From Chloroflexota bacterium (GTDB taxonomy: Bacteria > Chloroflexota > Dehalococcoidia > UBA2979), in NCBI GenBank assembly GCA_003670735.1, contig QWQU01000003.1:1-54893 (forward strand): DNA of 54,893 nt, read 5' to 3'. Numbering within the stretch: the first letter of the stretch is position 1; every line of letters starts with the position of its first letter. Shown here one piece after another: positions 22,350 through 31,597 of this stretch. A program made the translations under genes and the position numbers. The notes beneath the pieces were generated by a model. The model was not told the DNA's origin and made no database searches. It was given only the letters and a program-made list of their open reading frames with translations.

Positions 22350-22817
22350 ATGAGCGGTTCCACTCGTTGGCTGGCTGGCGTGTGCGCGGTGGTGCTCGTG
22401 ATTGTCGTGGCGGGCGTGATCGCCGCGACACGAGGCGGAGCGCAGTCGTATCCGACGGACTCGCCTGAGTACACGGTGCAGCAGTACGTGCGCACCGTGG
22501 CGGACCGCGACGCCAACAAGGCGATCTCGTACATGTCGTCGGACCTCCAGGCGCGCTGCGACACGCAGCCGCGCGACATGATCACGAGCCGCAGCCGATC
22601 GAACGTGCGCGCGACGCTTGAGGATGTGAAGCGCGGGGATAAGACCGCGACGGTGCGCGTCGGGATCACCGAGAGCTTTGGGAGCGGGCCGTTCGACGGT
22701 GGTGACTCGACGCAGACGGTCGTGTTCGAGCTGCAGCAGCAGGCGGACGGCTGGCGCTTCACCGACGCGCCCTGGCCGCTGTACTGCCCCTCGGCGCCCG
22801 CGAAGCCGGTGCGATAA
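22350..22817 (+). CDS. Membrane-anchored exported protein (155 aa), DUF4878-like
   Basis: From ATG at 22350 there is one N-terminal membrane helix (WLAGVCAVVLVIVVAGVIAA) and an extracytoplasmic domain beginning SPEYTVQQYVRTVADRDANK, which recalls the NTF2-like DUF4878 lipoproteins, and ending in VVFELQQQADGWRFTDAPWP. It lacks a lipobox. The stop touches the ATG of the DUF5671 protein, so the two are one transcription unit. Role unknown. Confidence 0.75.
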   Translation: MSGSTRWLAGVCAVVLVIVVAGVIAATRGGAQSYPTDSPEYTVQQYVRTVADRDANKAISYMSSDLQARCDTQPRDMITSRSRSNVRATLEDVKRGDKTATVRVGITESFGSGPFDGGDSTQTVVFELQQQADGWRFTDAPWPLYCPSAPAKPVR

Positions 22818-24617
22818 ATGATCTCCAGCATCCTGCTCGGACTGCTGTTCGGGGCGGTGCCGATTGGCGTCATCGCCGGCGTGATCGGGGCGGCGGTCGC
22901 GGCGCGTGACGCTCGCGATGAGCCAGCGGAGCCCGGCATCGGTACCGTGCGCCGGCTGTTCGTGTACGTGCTCGCACTGGTGGGGCTCGTATTCGCGGCG
23001 ATCGGCGTGTCGCTGCTCGTCTCGGGTGCGCTGCAGGTGGCGTTCGAGTCGGTGTTGGTGAGCCAGCGCTCCGAGGCACTCTCGACGGCGCTCGCGTTCA
23101 CGCTCGTGGGCACGCCAGCGTGGGTGGTGTTCGCATATCTCGCGCAGCGTTCGGTCGCGCAGCACCTGGTGGAGGCAGCCTCGCAGGCGCGGCGGCTGTA
23201 CTTCGTCGTGGTGCGCGGGGTCGCACTCGTGTTTGTCGTGTTCAACGCGATCGGGGTCGGCAAGCAGCTCGTCGGTGTCGAACCGCTCTCGTCGCACGGC
23301 TGGGGCTGGCTCGTGGCATGGGGCGGTGTGTGGTTGATCCACGACCGATTCGTGGCGAATGAGCCGACGACCACGGCGATGACTCGACTGCTCGAGCGGC
23401 TGTATCTGGCGTTCGGGACGGTGCTCGGGCTGATGGTGCTGCTGATCGGCATCAACAGCGTCGTGGTCGCGCCGGTGAACAGCGCATACGAGCAGCTCGG
23501 CGCGACACGACTGGTGGATTCCGCGCTGCTATTCGGGCTGCGCGACGGCGTGGTCGTGCTCGTGGTCGGCGCACTGGTGTGGGCATGGCACTGGCTGCTG
23601 CATCTGGCGCGCGAGCGCGGGACGACGCTGTGGCACGTCGTCGTGTTCGTGTTTGGAACGCTCCCGGGTGTGGCGCTGACGGTCGTGCCAGTGGCGGTGC
23701 TGCTGTACACGACGCTGACATGGTTCCTCGGCACGCGGGACGTTTCAGGGGCGCACGCTCACTTCCACGAGGTGCCGGCACTACTCGGCGCGCTCGTGAC
23801 GGGCGTGGCCACGTGGGGCTATCACCGCGCGGTGCTGGTCGAGTCGATGCGCGGGAACGAGGCGCAGTCGGAGCCGGAGCGCGTCTATCGCTACCTGGTG
23901 GCGGCGGCGGGCCTGCTGACAGCGGCGATCGGCATCGCGACGCTGCTGGCACTGGCGTGCGAGGGGATTGCGGGCGCGGGCAATAGCCTCGTGCGATCCG
24001 CAGGATGGTGGCGCAATCCGCTGTTGCGTGCGGTGACACTGCTCGCGATCGGTGCGCCGCTGTGGGCGTGGTACTGGGGCCAGCTGCAGCGCGTTGTCAC
24101 GCGCGAGGGCGCTGTGGCGCGCGCCTCGCTGTCGCGGCGCGCGTTCGTGTTCGCAGCGGTCGGCGTGTCGCTGATCGCGCTGCTGATCAGCCTCGTCGTG
24201 CTGCTGTTCCAGGTGCTGCGACCGCTGCTCGATGGTGACGCGTCGCTGGCGGTGCTGCGGGATGCGCGCTGGAGCATCGCCACCGTGGCGACCTCGGCGT
24301 TTGTGACGATGTACTACCTGCTCGTGATGCGCGAGGACCAGGCAGCGTTGCGCGATACGCCGGCGCCCGAGCGCGCACGCACTCGCGAGGTCACGGTGAT
24401 CGCGTCGGCGGATACGGCCGACGAGCTCGTCGTAGCGCTACGCCGGATCGACGGCGTGCGTGTGCGATCGTGGCAACGTACCGACTCGAGCCACCGGGAG
24501 CTGAGCGGTGCGCAGATCGAGATGGTGCGCGCCGGGGTCGCCATCGCTGACGCCGAGCACATCGCGGTGATCGTGAATGACGATGGCGTCGAGGTGGTGC
24601 CGTTCCGCGAGGCATGA
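22818..24617 (+). CDS. Polytopic membrane protein with repeated DUF5671 domains (599 aa)
   Basis: At least 14 hydrophobic helices arranged as repeats, each about 130 residues: VRRLFVYVLALVGLVFAAIG, LLERLYLAFGTVLGLMVLLI and VYRYLVAAAGLLTAAIGIAT open successive copies, and ALVWAWHWLL / GAPLWAWYWGQLQ are equivalent W-rich helices. This is the DUF5671 pattern known from Chloroflexota. The last 90 residues are soluble (REVTVIASADTADELVVALR) and may be a ligand-binding or regulatory domain. Co-transcribed with the preceding exported protein. Function unknown. Confidence 0.88.
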   Translation: MISSILLGLLFGAVPIGVIAGVIGAAVAARDARDEPAEPGIGTVRRLFVYVLALVGLVFAAIGVSLLVSGALQVAFESVLVSQRSEALSTALAFTLVGTPAWVVFAYLAQRSVAQHLVEAASQARRLYFVVVRGVALVFVVFNAIGVGKQLVGVEPLSSHGWGWLVAWGGVWLIHDRFVANEPTTTAMTRLLERLYLAFGTVLGLMVLLIGINSVVVAPVNSAYEQLGATRLVDSALLFGLRDGVVVLVVGALVWAWHWLLHLARERGTTLWHVVVFVFGTLPGVALTVVPVAVLLYTTLTWFLGTRDVSGAHAHFHEVPALLGALVTGVATWGYHRAVLVESMRGNEAQSEPERVYRYLVAAAGLLTAAIGIATLLALACEGIAGAGNSLVRSAGWWRNPLLRAVTLLAIGAPLWAWYWGQLQRVVTREGAVARASLSRRAFVFAAVGVSLIALLISLVVLLFQVLRPLLDGDASLAVLRDARWSIATVATSAFVTMYYLLVMREDQAALRDTPAPERARTREVTVIASADTADELVVALRRIDGVRVRSWQRTDSSHRELSGAQIEMVRAGVAIADAEHIAVIVNDDGVEVVPFREA

Positions 24618-24664
24618 CGTGCGGACGTGATGCCCTCGAAACACACGGCTGGCATACTCGACGC

Positions 24665-25636
24665 ATGGTTACTACATCGCACGAAGCCGTTGCCGCGCTC
24701 TACCGACAGTTCGCGACCGAAGAGGTGCGGGACATCTCGCCGCTCTACGACGAGATCTGCACCGGGATCGCTGAGGACGCGCAGGTGCTCGAGCTGATCG
24801 GGACGTTGCCGCGACCAAAGTGGCAGCCGAACTTGCTCCTCGCGGCGTGGAAGCTCGTGCACGGGATCGCCTCGGGATATCCGGAGTTTCGCGAGCGACT
24901 GCTCGACGAGCCCGAGGCCGTGCTGTCGGTGATGCGCACACACGCGACGCAGACCAACGAGGCCGCACGGTGCGCAACGACGCTGCCGGTGCTTGCCTCG
25001 ATCGAAGGGCCAATCGCGCTGTTCGAGGTGGGCCCGTCGGCCGGGCTGTGCCTGTTCCCGGATCGCTATCACTACCGGTATCTGCTCGACGACGACGTGA
25101 TCGAGGTGGGGGAGCCGAGCGGCGTTGACCTCGAGTGCGTCGTGACCGGGCCGATGCCGGTGCCGACGCGGCTGCCCGAGGTCGTGTGGCGCGGGGGGAT
25201 CGATCTCAACCCGCTGGACATTCGCGACGACGAGGCAGTGCGCTGGTTGCGCGCGTTGATCTGGCCAGAGCAGACGGAACGCCTCGAGCGACTCGATGCG
25301 GCGATCGCAATCGCACGCACGGAGCGCACGCAGGTCGTGACGGGCAACGCTGACACTGCATTCGAAGCAGCACTCGCTGCGGTGCCGCGCGCGGCGACGC
25401 TGGTGGTGCTGAACACGGCAGCGGCGACGTACTTTCCGCCGGACGCGCGCGAGCGGTTCGCGGAGCGGGCCAACCGCGCGGGCGTGTGGATTTCACAGGA
25501 GGCGCCGGGCGTCTTCCCGAGCGTGGCGGCGATGTTGCCGGTGCGTGCGCCTCTCGGACGATTCGTGCTGTCACGCAACGGCGAGCCACTGGCGTTCACC
25601 GCGCCGCACGGCGGCACGATCGACTGGATCGAATAG
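24665..25636 (+). CDS. DUF2332 family protein (323 aa)
   Basis: The N-terminal half follows DUF2332: LYRQFATEEVRDISPLYDEI, LPRPKWQPNLLLAAWKLVHG, TNEAARCATTLPVL and EGPIALFEVGPSAGLCLFPD. The SAGLCL-like glycine-rich loop resembles a methyltransferase SAM loop, but no catalytic activity is established. The C-terminal half is a Rossmann-like domain (TLVVLNTAAATYFPPDARE). ATG at 24665 is preferred because the upstream in-frame start overlaps the previous gene. Length is normal for the family. Confidence 0.88.
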   Translation: MVTTSHEAVAALYRQFATEEVRDISPLYDEICTGIAEDAQVLELIGTLPRPKWQPNLLLAAWKLVHGIASGYPEFRERLLDEPEAVLSVMRTHATQTNEAARCATTLPVLASIEGPIALFEVGPSAGLCLFPDRYHYRYLLDDDVIEVGEPSGVDLECVVTGPMPVPTRLPEVVWRGGIDLNPLDIRDDEAVRWLRALIWPEQTERLERLDAAIAIARTERTQVVTGNADTAFEAALAAVPRAATLVVLNTAAATYFPPDARERFAERANRAGVWISQEAPGVFPSVAAMLPVRAPLGRFVLSRNGEPLAFTAPHGGTIDWIE

Positions 25637-25678
25637 GCGCCACCGCATATCGAACACGCCGTGGCGCGTTCGAGTGAC

Positions 25679-26554
25679 TTACCGAGTCGGAAGCAGGCTC
25701 GCGCAAGCCTCGAGCGTGCCAGCTCGGTAGCCGGTCAGGAACGCGTCGTGGCGCTGCTGCGCGGAGCCGTGCGTCCATGACTCGGGATCGACGCGGCCCT
25801 GGGTCTTGGCCTGGATGCGATCGTCGCCCACGGCGGCGGCGGCATTGAGCGCCTCGTTGAGCTCGGCCTCACCGATCGAGTAGTTGCCGCGGCGGTTTGC
25901 CTGCGTGCTCCAGACACCGGCGTAGCAGTCGGCCTGCAGCTCGGTGCCAATCGAGATGCGCTGCTGGCCCGCGGAGTCGCGCGCGTTCGCGGCGAGCCGA
26001 TCGGCGCCCGCGAGGTGCTGAATATGGTGGCCTGCCTCGTGCGCCACGATATAAGTCTGGGCGTAGCGACCATTGGCGCCGAAGCGCTTCTGGAGCTCAG
26101 CGAGGAAGCCGAGGTCGATGTAGATGCTCTGGTCGGCGGGACAGTAGAACGGGCCGACATTCGACGACGCGTTGCCGCAGCCGGTCTGTGCGGCCTGCTC
26201 GAAGAACACGAGCTGGGGATGCTCGTAGCGCACACCGAGCTGGGCGTCCCATACCTCGTTGATCTCGTTGTAGGACTTCACGACGTAGCAGTCGTCGTAC
26301 TGCTCGATCGCGCCGGACACATTGCAGCGCTGCGCGAGGCTCGAGGCAGGCGCGGCGGTGGAGTATGTATCGGTAGCCGCGGGGTGCGAGCCGCCGAGCT
26401 GCGAGCTCAGCACGTTGAAGAGGATGATCACGATCAGGCCGACGATGCCCCCACCGCCGCCGATCGCGATCGGCATGCTGCCCAGGCCACCAATCGAGCG
26501 ACCTCGACGGTCGTCTACGCCAGAGACATCTACTTGCTGATTGTCGAATGGCAC
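25679..26554 (-). CDS. ypfJ: Neutral zinc metallopeptidase, YpfJ family
   Basis: A 291-residue membrane-anchored protein: a hydrophilic N-terminus, a Gly-rich single membrane helix (IGGGGGIVGLIVIILFNVLS), then an extracytoplasmic peptidase domain. The zincin motif is HEAGHHIQHLAG with a downstream ELQADCYAGVW giving the third ligand; SIGEAELNEALNAAAAVGDD and GSAQQRHDAFLTGYRAG are family blocks. Family members are neutral zinc metallopeptidase-like proteins of unknown substrate. It is preceded on the same strand by the fabF terminator. Confidence 0.92.
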   Translation of the reverse strand: MPFDNQQVDVSGVDDRRGRSIGGLGSMPIAIGGGGGIVGLIVIILFNVLSSQLGGSHPAATDTYSTAAPASSLAQRCNVSGAIEQYDDCYVVKSYNEINEVWDAQLGVRYEHPQLVFFEQAAQTGCGNASSNVGPFYCPADQSIYIDLGFLAELQKRFGANGRYAQTYIVAHEAGHHIQHLAGADRLAANARDSAGQQRISIGTELQADCYAGVWSTQANRRGNYSIGEAELNEALNAAAAVGDDRIQAKTQGRVDPESWTHGSAQQRHDAFLTGYRAGTLEACASLLPTR

Positions 26555-26604
26555 GCGTGGCCACCTTCGCGATTGCTGAGTAGCAGATGGTCAGGGGGTA
26601 TGAA

Positions 26605-26632
26605 GAAGCCCGCCGATTGCTCGGCGGACTTC
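26605..26632 (-). terminator. Hairpin between fabF and ypfJ
   Basis: GAAGCCCGCCGA and TCGGCGGACTTC (one mismatch) flank a TTGC loop, about 110 bp after the fabF stop and 50 bp before the ypfJ start. Confidence 0.75.
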
Positions 26633-26743
26633 GTCATTTCCGACTGCATTGCTGCTGTCGACATGAAGAGCATGCAGCCGTGACCGCTACAGCCTCAGCA
26701 CTGCGCGCGGGTGCGGCGTTACAAGCGCCTCGCGAGTTTCGGG

Positions 26744-28003
26744 CTAGGGCTCGTAACGGCGGAAAATGAGCACGGCGTTCTGGCCGCCGAAGCCGAACGA
26801 GTTCTTCATCACCGTGCGCACGTCGGCGGCTCGAGCGACGTTGGCGACGTAGTCGAGGTCGCAGTCCTCGCCGGGATTCTCAAGGTTGAGCGTGGGCGCG
26901 AGCATGCCGTTGCGAATGGTCTGGACGGCCATGACCGCCTCGACGCCGCCGGCGGCGCCGAGCAGGTGGCCGACCTGCGACTTAAAGCTGGAGAGCGGCA
27001 CCTGGTAGGCGCGCTCGCCAAAGACGGTGCGCACGGCTCGGGTCTCCGCGAGGTCGCCAATGTCGGTCGCGGTGGCGTGCGCAGAGATGTAGTCGATCTC
27101 GTCGATGCCGACGCCGGCGTTGCTGAGGGCGAGACGCATTGCGCGTGCGGCGCCCTCGCCATCCTCGGGCGGGGCGACGAGGTAGCGCGCGTCGGCACTC
27201 ACGCCGTAGCCGATCACCTCAGCGAGCGGCTCGGCACCGCGGGCGAGGGCGTGCTCGAGCGCTTCGAGGACGAGGACGCCGGAGCCCTCGGCGGGGGCGA
27301 AGCCGTCGCGGTCGCGGTCGAAGGGCCGCGAGGCCCGCTGCGGCTCGTCGTTGTGGCCAGTGGTCAGGGCGCGCATCGCGCAGAAGGCGGCCAGGCCCAG
27401 CTCGGTGATACCCGCCTCGGCACCACCGGCGAACATGACGTCGGCGTCGCCGCGGCGAATCACCTCGGTCGCATCACCGATCGCCTGCGTGCCTGCCGCG
27501 CAGGCGGTAGTGACGGTGTTGCTATAGCCGAGCAGACCGAGCTGGATGGTGACGTTGCCGGCGGCCATGTTGCCCAGGAACTTCGCGACGTAGAACGGGT
27601 CGACCTTGGAGCCGCCTCGCTCCAGGAGGGTGCGCATCGTGGCGTCCGTCTCCGGGAGGCCGGCACCGCCGTTGCCGATGATCGTGCCGACGCGCTCTCG
27701 ATCGATCGAGGCGAGGTCGAGACCCGAGGCGTCGAGTGCCTGGCGCGCGGCACCAACGGCGAACTGCGCGAAGCGGCCCATGCGCCGCGCGTCCTTGCGG
27801 TCCATGTACTGACTCGGGTCCCAGTCGGGGACCTCGCCGCCGACCTGGCAGGGGTAGTTCGAGGGGTCCACGAGCGTGAGGCGGCGGACGCCGGACTCGC
27901 CCGCGATGGCGCGCGTCCACATCTCCTCGACACTGGTGCCGAGCGGCGAGAGCGCGCCCATGCCAGTGACGACGACACGACGGCGATTGCGGTACTCGGG
28001 CAT
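26744..28003 (-). CDS. fabF: 3-oxoacyl-[acyl-carrier-protein] synthase II
   Basis: A 419-residue condensing enzyme of fatty-acid elongation. The catalytic Cys168 lies in NTVTTACAAGTQAIGDA, the two histidines are His309 (ISAHATATDIGD) and His346 (QVGHLLGAAGG), and Lys341 is present. The usual NAHGTST block is altered to SAHATATD, a departure worth noting although His is kept. ATG at 28003 (MPEYRNRRRVVVTGMGAL) has AGG six bases upstream. It follows folC by 44 bp on the same strand, with no other fab gene in the window. Confidence 0.95.
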   Translation of the reverse strand: MPEYRNRRRVVVTGMGALSPLGTSVEEMWTRAIAGESGVRRLTLVDPSNYPCQVGGEVPDWDPSQYMDRKDARRMGRFAQFAVGAARQALDASGLDLASIDRERVGTIIGNGGAGLPETDATMRTLLERGGSKVDPFYVAKFLGNMAAGNVTIQLGLLGYSNTVTTACAAGTQAIGDATEVIRRGDADVMFAGGAEAGITELGLAAFCAMRALTTGHNDEPQRASRPFDRDRDGFAPAEGSGVLVLEALEHALARGAEPLAEVIGYGVSADARYLVAPPEDGEGAARAMRLALSNAGVGIDEIDYISAHATATDIGDLAETRAVRTVFGERAYQVPLSSFKSQVGHLLGAAGGVEAVMAVQTIRNGMLAPTLNLENPGEDCDLDYVANVARAADVRTVMKNSFGFGGQNAVLIFRRYEP

Positions 28004-28047
28004 GGCTGCCTGATCCTTCACGCACGAGTTTGGGACGTGGAACGAGT

Positions 28048-29454
28048 TTAGCGCAGCCCGAATGCTCGGTCGCCAACGATGCCGAGGAGCACCTCACGGG
28101 CCTCGGCGACGGTGTAGATGCTCCCGGCGACGAGCACAGTGCCGCGCTCGCCGACCTGGGCAGTGGCGATCTCGAGCGCCTCGGCCACGGAGGCGCACTG
28201 CTGGACCATCGCGCCGGCGTCGCTGAAGGCGCGGCGCGTCATCTCGACGTCGGCGGCGCGGGGCGAGGACGGCGGGGCGACGATCACCTCCTCGGCGACT
28301 GGGTTGCCAGCGCCGACGAGCTCGTGCGCAATGGCCTGAGCGTCCTTGCCGGCGAGCAAGCCCGCGACGAGCACGCGCGGGCGCGGCAGAGCGAGCTCGT
28401 GCACGGCCTCGCGGAAGCGCTTCGCAGCGAGCGGGGTGTGCAGGCCATCGATCACGACGAGCGGCTTGTGCTTCAGCACCTCGAACCGGCCGGGCCAGCG
28501 CACGCCCTCGATGCCGGCGCGCACGGCGGCTTCGGGCAGTTCCTCGCCGATGGCCTGCATCGCGAGCTCGGCGGCGCGAATGGCGGTCGCCGCGTTCTCG
28601 CGCTGGTGCGCGCCGAGCAGCGGGTACTTGAGGCCTCGATAGAGACGGACGGGGGTGCGCAGGTCGAGGGTCTGACCTTCGAGGCCTTGCTGCGTGACGT
28701 TCAGCGCGCACTCGTCGGGGACGTGGTGGTGCGTCGCGCCCATCTCGACGGCGCGGGCGTGAATCACCTCGAGCGCAGAGTCGCGCATCGGGGAGGTGAC
28801 GAGGTCGCAGGGGCCAATGATGATGCCGGCCTTCTCGGCGGCGATCTTCGCGATGGTGTCACCGAGGATCTCGGTATGCTCGAGGTCGATGGGGGTGATG
28901 ACGGCGACGTCCTTCGAGGGCATCGCGTTCGTCGTGTCGAGGCGGCCACCGAGGCCAACCTCGACGACCTGCCAGTCGCACTGCGCTTCCGCGCCGGCGA
29001 GCCAGCCGAGCAAGGTCATCGCCTCGAAGTAGGACCAGCCAGCGAGCGACGGGTCGGCGAGCAGGCGATTGGCCAGCGTGGCGAACATGGCGTAGTCGAT
29101 GGGCGCGCCGTCGATCGCGATGCGCTCCCGGGCCTGATGCATGTCGGGCGAGGTGAGCAGCAAGGTGTGCGCGCCAGCCGCGCGCAGGATTGCCTCCGTG
29201 ATCGCGGAGACAGAGCCTTTGCCCTTCGAGCCGGCGACGTGGACGGTGTGGCGCACCTCGGGGTGACCGAGTGCCTCGAGGCGTTCCGTGACGTGGTCGA
29301 CTCGGAAACGACGAGCGTCAGCGGCGTTGCCGGTGCGCTCGAAGCCGCCGTGGTTCAGCAGCCCACGCACGGCGTCGACGTAGCGACGCAGCACGTCCTC
29401 CGCCGGGAGGGCGAGCGCGGCCGCGCTGGCTCGAAGGATGGGGTCAGTGGTCAC
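28048..29454 (-). CDS. folC: Bifunctional folylpolyglutamate/dihydrofolate synthase
   Basis: A 468-residue Mur-ligase-family enzyme that adds glutamate to folates. The ATP loop is HVAGSKGKGSVSAITEAIL; substrate and metal sites include LTSPDMHQARERI, EVGLGGRLDTTNA and ITPIDLEHTEILGDTIAKIA. The late motif usually read as DGAHNP is IDGLHTP here, a small departure. Start ATG at 29454. It precedes fabF and follows a gene for a secreted repeat protein, an unrelated neighbour. Confidence 0.94.
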   Translation of the reverse strand: MTTDPILRASAAALALPAEDVLRRYVDAVRGLLNHGGFERTGNAADARRFRVDHVTERLEALGHPEVRHTVHVAGSKGKGSVSAITEAILRAAGAHTLLLTSPDMHQARERIAIDGAPIDYAMFATLANRLLADPSLAGWSYFEAMTLLGWLAGAEAQCDWQVVEVGLGGRLDTTNAMPSKDVAVITPIDLEHTEILGDTIAKIAAEKAGIIIGPCDLVTSPMRDSALEVIHARAVEMGATHHHVPDECALNVTQQGLEGQTLDLRTPVRLYRGLKYPLLGAHQRENAATAIRAAELAMQAIGEELPEAAVRAGIEGVRWPGRFEVLKHKPLVVIDGLHTPLAAKRFREAVHELALPRPRVLVAGLLAGKDAQAIAHELVGAGNPVAEEVIVAPPSSPRAADVEMTRRAFSDAGAMVQQCASVAEALEIATAQVGERGTVLVAGSIYTVAEAREVLLGIVGDRAFGLR

Positions 29455-29503
29455 GGCTGCATCTTAGGCGCGTGGTCGCGCATGCGCCCCAACCAAATCG
29501 CCG

Positions 29504-30784
29504 CTACCGGCAGGTGCCGATGATCGGCTGATTCGCGGGAATGCCGGTCGCAAAGAGCTGGTTCCATTGCGAGTTCACGGCCTCGATCTGGGTGCCGACG
29601 ACGTAGACCACGAAGTCCCCAGCAGAGTTCGCGACCCAGAACACCCCACGACCAGTCGGACAGCCAGCGGCCGTGACGAGCTGAGCATTCGTGCCCCCGC
29701 TGAACACGAAGACTGCGAACCCGCCATTTGCAGGAGGCGGGGAGCCAGCGGTGATCGTGCCGGCACCGGGCGTGGGGGTCACGGTCGGTGTTGCCGTAGT
29801 CGTGGCGGTCGCGGTCACGCTCGCAGTCGCCGTCGGCACTGGGGTGGCGGTTGGCACTGGTGTGGCGGTCGTGGCCGCGGTTGGCGCGACAGTCACTGTG
29901 ATTGATGCGGTGGCGGTCGGCGTTGGTGTCGGGGTCGAGCCCGTCAGCGTGACCGTGTATGTGCTCGTACCACCAGCGGCAGCAGTGATCGTGATCGTGT
30001 CCGTGCCGGCGAGACCGCCTGACACCTCATATCGGAGTCCGAACATGCCGTCGCCATCCGTACTGAACGACTGGGAATGCGCCCCGTTCAGCAGACCAAT
30101 GCTCGCAGTCACCGTGATCGGGATCCGAGGAGCACGGATGCCCGTGTTGTCGTACACGCTTCGATAGCCGCTCGCGAGAGCACAGAGCGTCTTTGGCCTC
30201 GAACCATCCGCAGGCACGGGGCCGAGCGTGCGGGACGATCCGGGGAAGTCAGACGGCCCACCGCAGCGGCTGCTCGGATCACGGAAGTCAGCATGGAAAT
30301 CGAATGGCGGGATCGGCCCGGCAGGGACGGGAGTTGCCTCGGGGCCGGTCAGGCCGATCGAGTAGTGCTGGCTGTCGCCGGGGTAGTTGATGGTGAGGGC
30401 GTCGGTCGCCGTCACCCCGCCCGCGCCCTGGTAGGTCATCGTGAAGACGCCTCGAGAGTCGGTGACAAAGGACGCTGTCTTGGCGGAGCCGTTGAGCAGG
30501 CCGACCGATACAGAGACGGTGCCCGCGATCTCCGGCGCTCGAATGCCATTCGGCAGCGTCGCGACCAGACCGCAGACCATCATCGTTTGTGAGCCGTCCG
30601 CTTTGACGGGACCACCGAGCGGTTGAGGCAATGGCGATGAGCACGTGGAGGACGTGGCCTGCAGGGCGACATTGGCACCGTATCGATCGGCCGCCGAGGT
30701 GTGCGTAGGCCAGACAGTCGTGAGCACGACAGCCAACGCAAACCCAGTGATCACCAGCGATGCCAGGCCACGAAACAGTCGCAT
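29504..30784 (-). CDS. Secreted protein with two Ig-like repeats, Thr/Pro linker and C-terminal extracellular domain
   Basis: ATG at 30784 gives a signal peptide (GLASLVITGFALAVVLTTVW ... TSAAD). Two homologous domains of about 110 residues follow: each has ADGS(Q/R), a Cys, NGIRAP or TGIRAP, then TVSVSVGLLNGSAKTASFVTD or its counterpart TASIGLLNGAHSQSFSTDGD, and a closing TATDALTINYPGDSQHY-type strand, so they look like Ig/invasin-like repeats. A 60-residue Thr/Ala/Pro linker leads to a C-terminal domain (FVFSGGTNAQLVTAAGCPTG ... WVANSAGDFVVYVVGT) that reappears in the secreted peptidase at 51360. Likely a surface or envelope protein; function unknown. Confidence 0.8.
   Translation of the reverse strand: MRLFRGLASLVITGFALAVVLTTVWPTHTSAADRYGANVALQATSSTCSSPLPQPLGGPVKADGSQTMMVCGLVATLPNGIRAPEIAGTVSVSVGLLNGSAKTASFVTDSRGVFTMTYQGAGGVTATDALTINYPGDSQHYSIGLTGPEATPVPAGPIPPFDFHADFRDPSSRCGGPSDFPGSSRTLGPVPADGSRPKTLCALASGYRSVYDNTGIRAPRIPITVTASIGLLNGAHSQSFSTDGDGMFGLRYEVSGGLAGTDTITITAAAGGTSTYTVTLTGSTPTPTPTATASITVTVAPTAATTATPVPTATPVPTATASVTATATTTATPTVTPTPGAGTITAGSPPPANGGFAVFVFSGGTNAQLVTAAGCPTGRGVFWVANSAGDFVVYVVGTQIEAVNSQWNQLFATGIPANQPIIGTCR
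29764..29935 (-). repeat. Degenerate Thr/Ala/Pro-coding short repeats
   Basis: Repeated ACG/ACC-GCG/CCG-type triplets encode the TPTPTPTATA and VPTATPVPTATASVTATATT linker of the secreted protein. The opposite strand appears open here only because of this composition. Confidence 0.7.
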
Positions 30785-30892
30785 GTCGTCCCCCACACCA
30801 AGCGTAATCGAAGCTGCCGGCCTACCCAACGATGATCTCGGTGAAGTCCGCACGCCTCGACCGCATGAGTGGGGGTCGGGTAGGGTGCGGCA

Positions 30893-31597
30893 ATGACGAC
30901 GAGCGACCGTGGGGTGTGGGTGCGGGCGGCGAGCGATCCGCTGGCGGGGCCGGCGGCCTGGGATGGGCTGCAGGTCGGCGACGACGTGCGCCTGGAAGTA
31001 TGGCTGGGGCCGCGCAACGGCGTGGGGGCACAGTACTTCCGCTGCTTCCTGACCTCGGAGCAGGGTCGGCCGGATGACTTCGTCGTGTTCGGACTGCAGC
31101 ACACGGGGCCGTATCCGGCCATGTGCTGGGTCGATGTGATCGAGTACCACGAGACGCTAACGATGCCGGACGGGCGCGCGATCGGCGTGCCGCCGGGGAT
31201 CGAGCGGGCGATCTTCCAGGCGCTGGGCACCTCGGTACCGGCGGGCGGGCACGTGATGGCCGAGTACGACTCGCCGGGACGGCGCGTGACGGCTCGAGCG
31301 CTGGAGCTGCGGGTGCCGCCGGCGGCGACGCCGCTGGGCACGGTGCTGCGGATGGCCGGGCTCGGGGACTACTTCCGAGACTGGTACTACGCCGAGGGCG
31401 GCCGCGAGGGGGCTCGGAAGCTGCAAGGGTTCCGAGCGCTGAACGAGCAGCATGCGCGGGAGCGTGGCCTCGAGATGCTCGTGGAGCTGCGAGCGTTCAT
31501 GGCGGGCGCGGCAGAGCTCGACTGGGGGATCCAGGCCCAGACTCGGCCGCTGGCCGAGGCGGCGATCGCGGACCTGAGCGAGCGCTACGAGAGCTAG
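30893..31597 (+). CDS. DUF1122-like protein (234 aa)
   Basis: The C-terminal half resembles DUF1122, a family found in archaea and Chloroflexota: GGHVMAEYDSPGRRVTARAL, VPPAATPLGTVLRMAGLGDY, FRDWYYAEGGREGARKLQGF and LNEQHARERGLEMLVELRAF. The N-terminal half is a beta-rich region (RLEVWLGPRNGVGAQYFRCF). No catalytic motif is obvious and no function is established for the family. It lies divergently from the secreted repeat gene with about 108 bp between starts. The family name is from memory of these blocks and should be verified. Confidence 0.7.
   Translation: MTTSDRGVWVRAASDPLAGPAAWDGLQVGDDVRLEVWLGPRNGVGAQYFRCFLTSEQGRPDDFVVFGLQHTGPYPAMCWVDVIEYHETLTMPDGRAIGVPPGIERAIFQALGTSVPAGGHVMAEYDSPGRRVTARALELRVPPAATPLGTVLRMAGLGDYFRDWYYAEGGREGARKLQGFRALNEQHARERGLEMLVELRAFMAGAAELDWGIQAQTRPLAEAAIADLSERYES

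Noticed and set aside
26711-29523. Long plus-strand frames opposite fabF and folC
   Set aside because: Same shadow effect; fabF and folC have complete catalytic motifs on the minus strand.
29691-30167. Val/Ala-rich plus-strand frame over the Thr/Pro linker
   Set aside because: It is the complement of the repetitive linker of the secreted protein and has no ribosome binding site.
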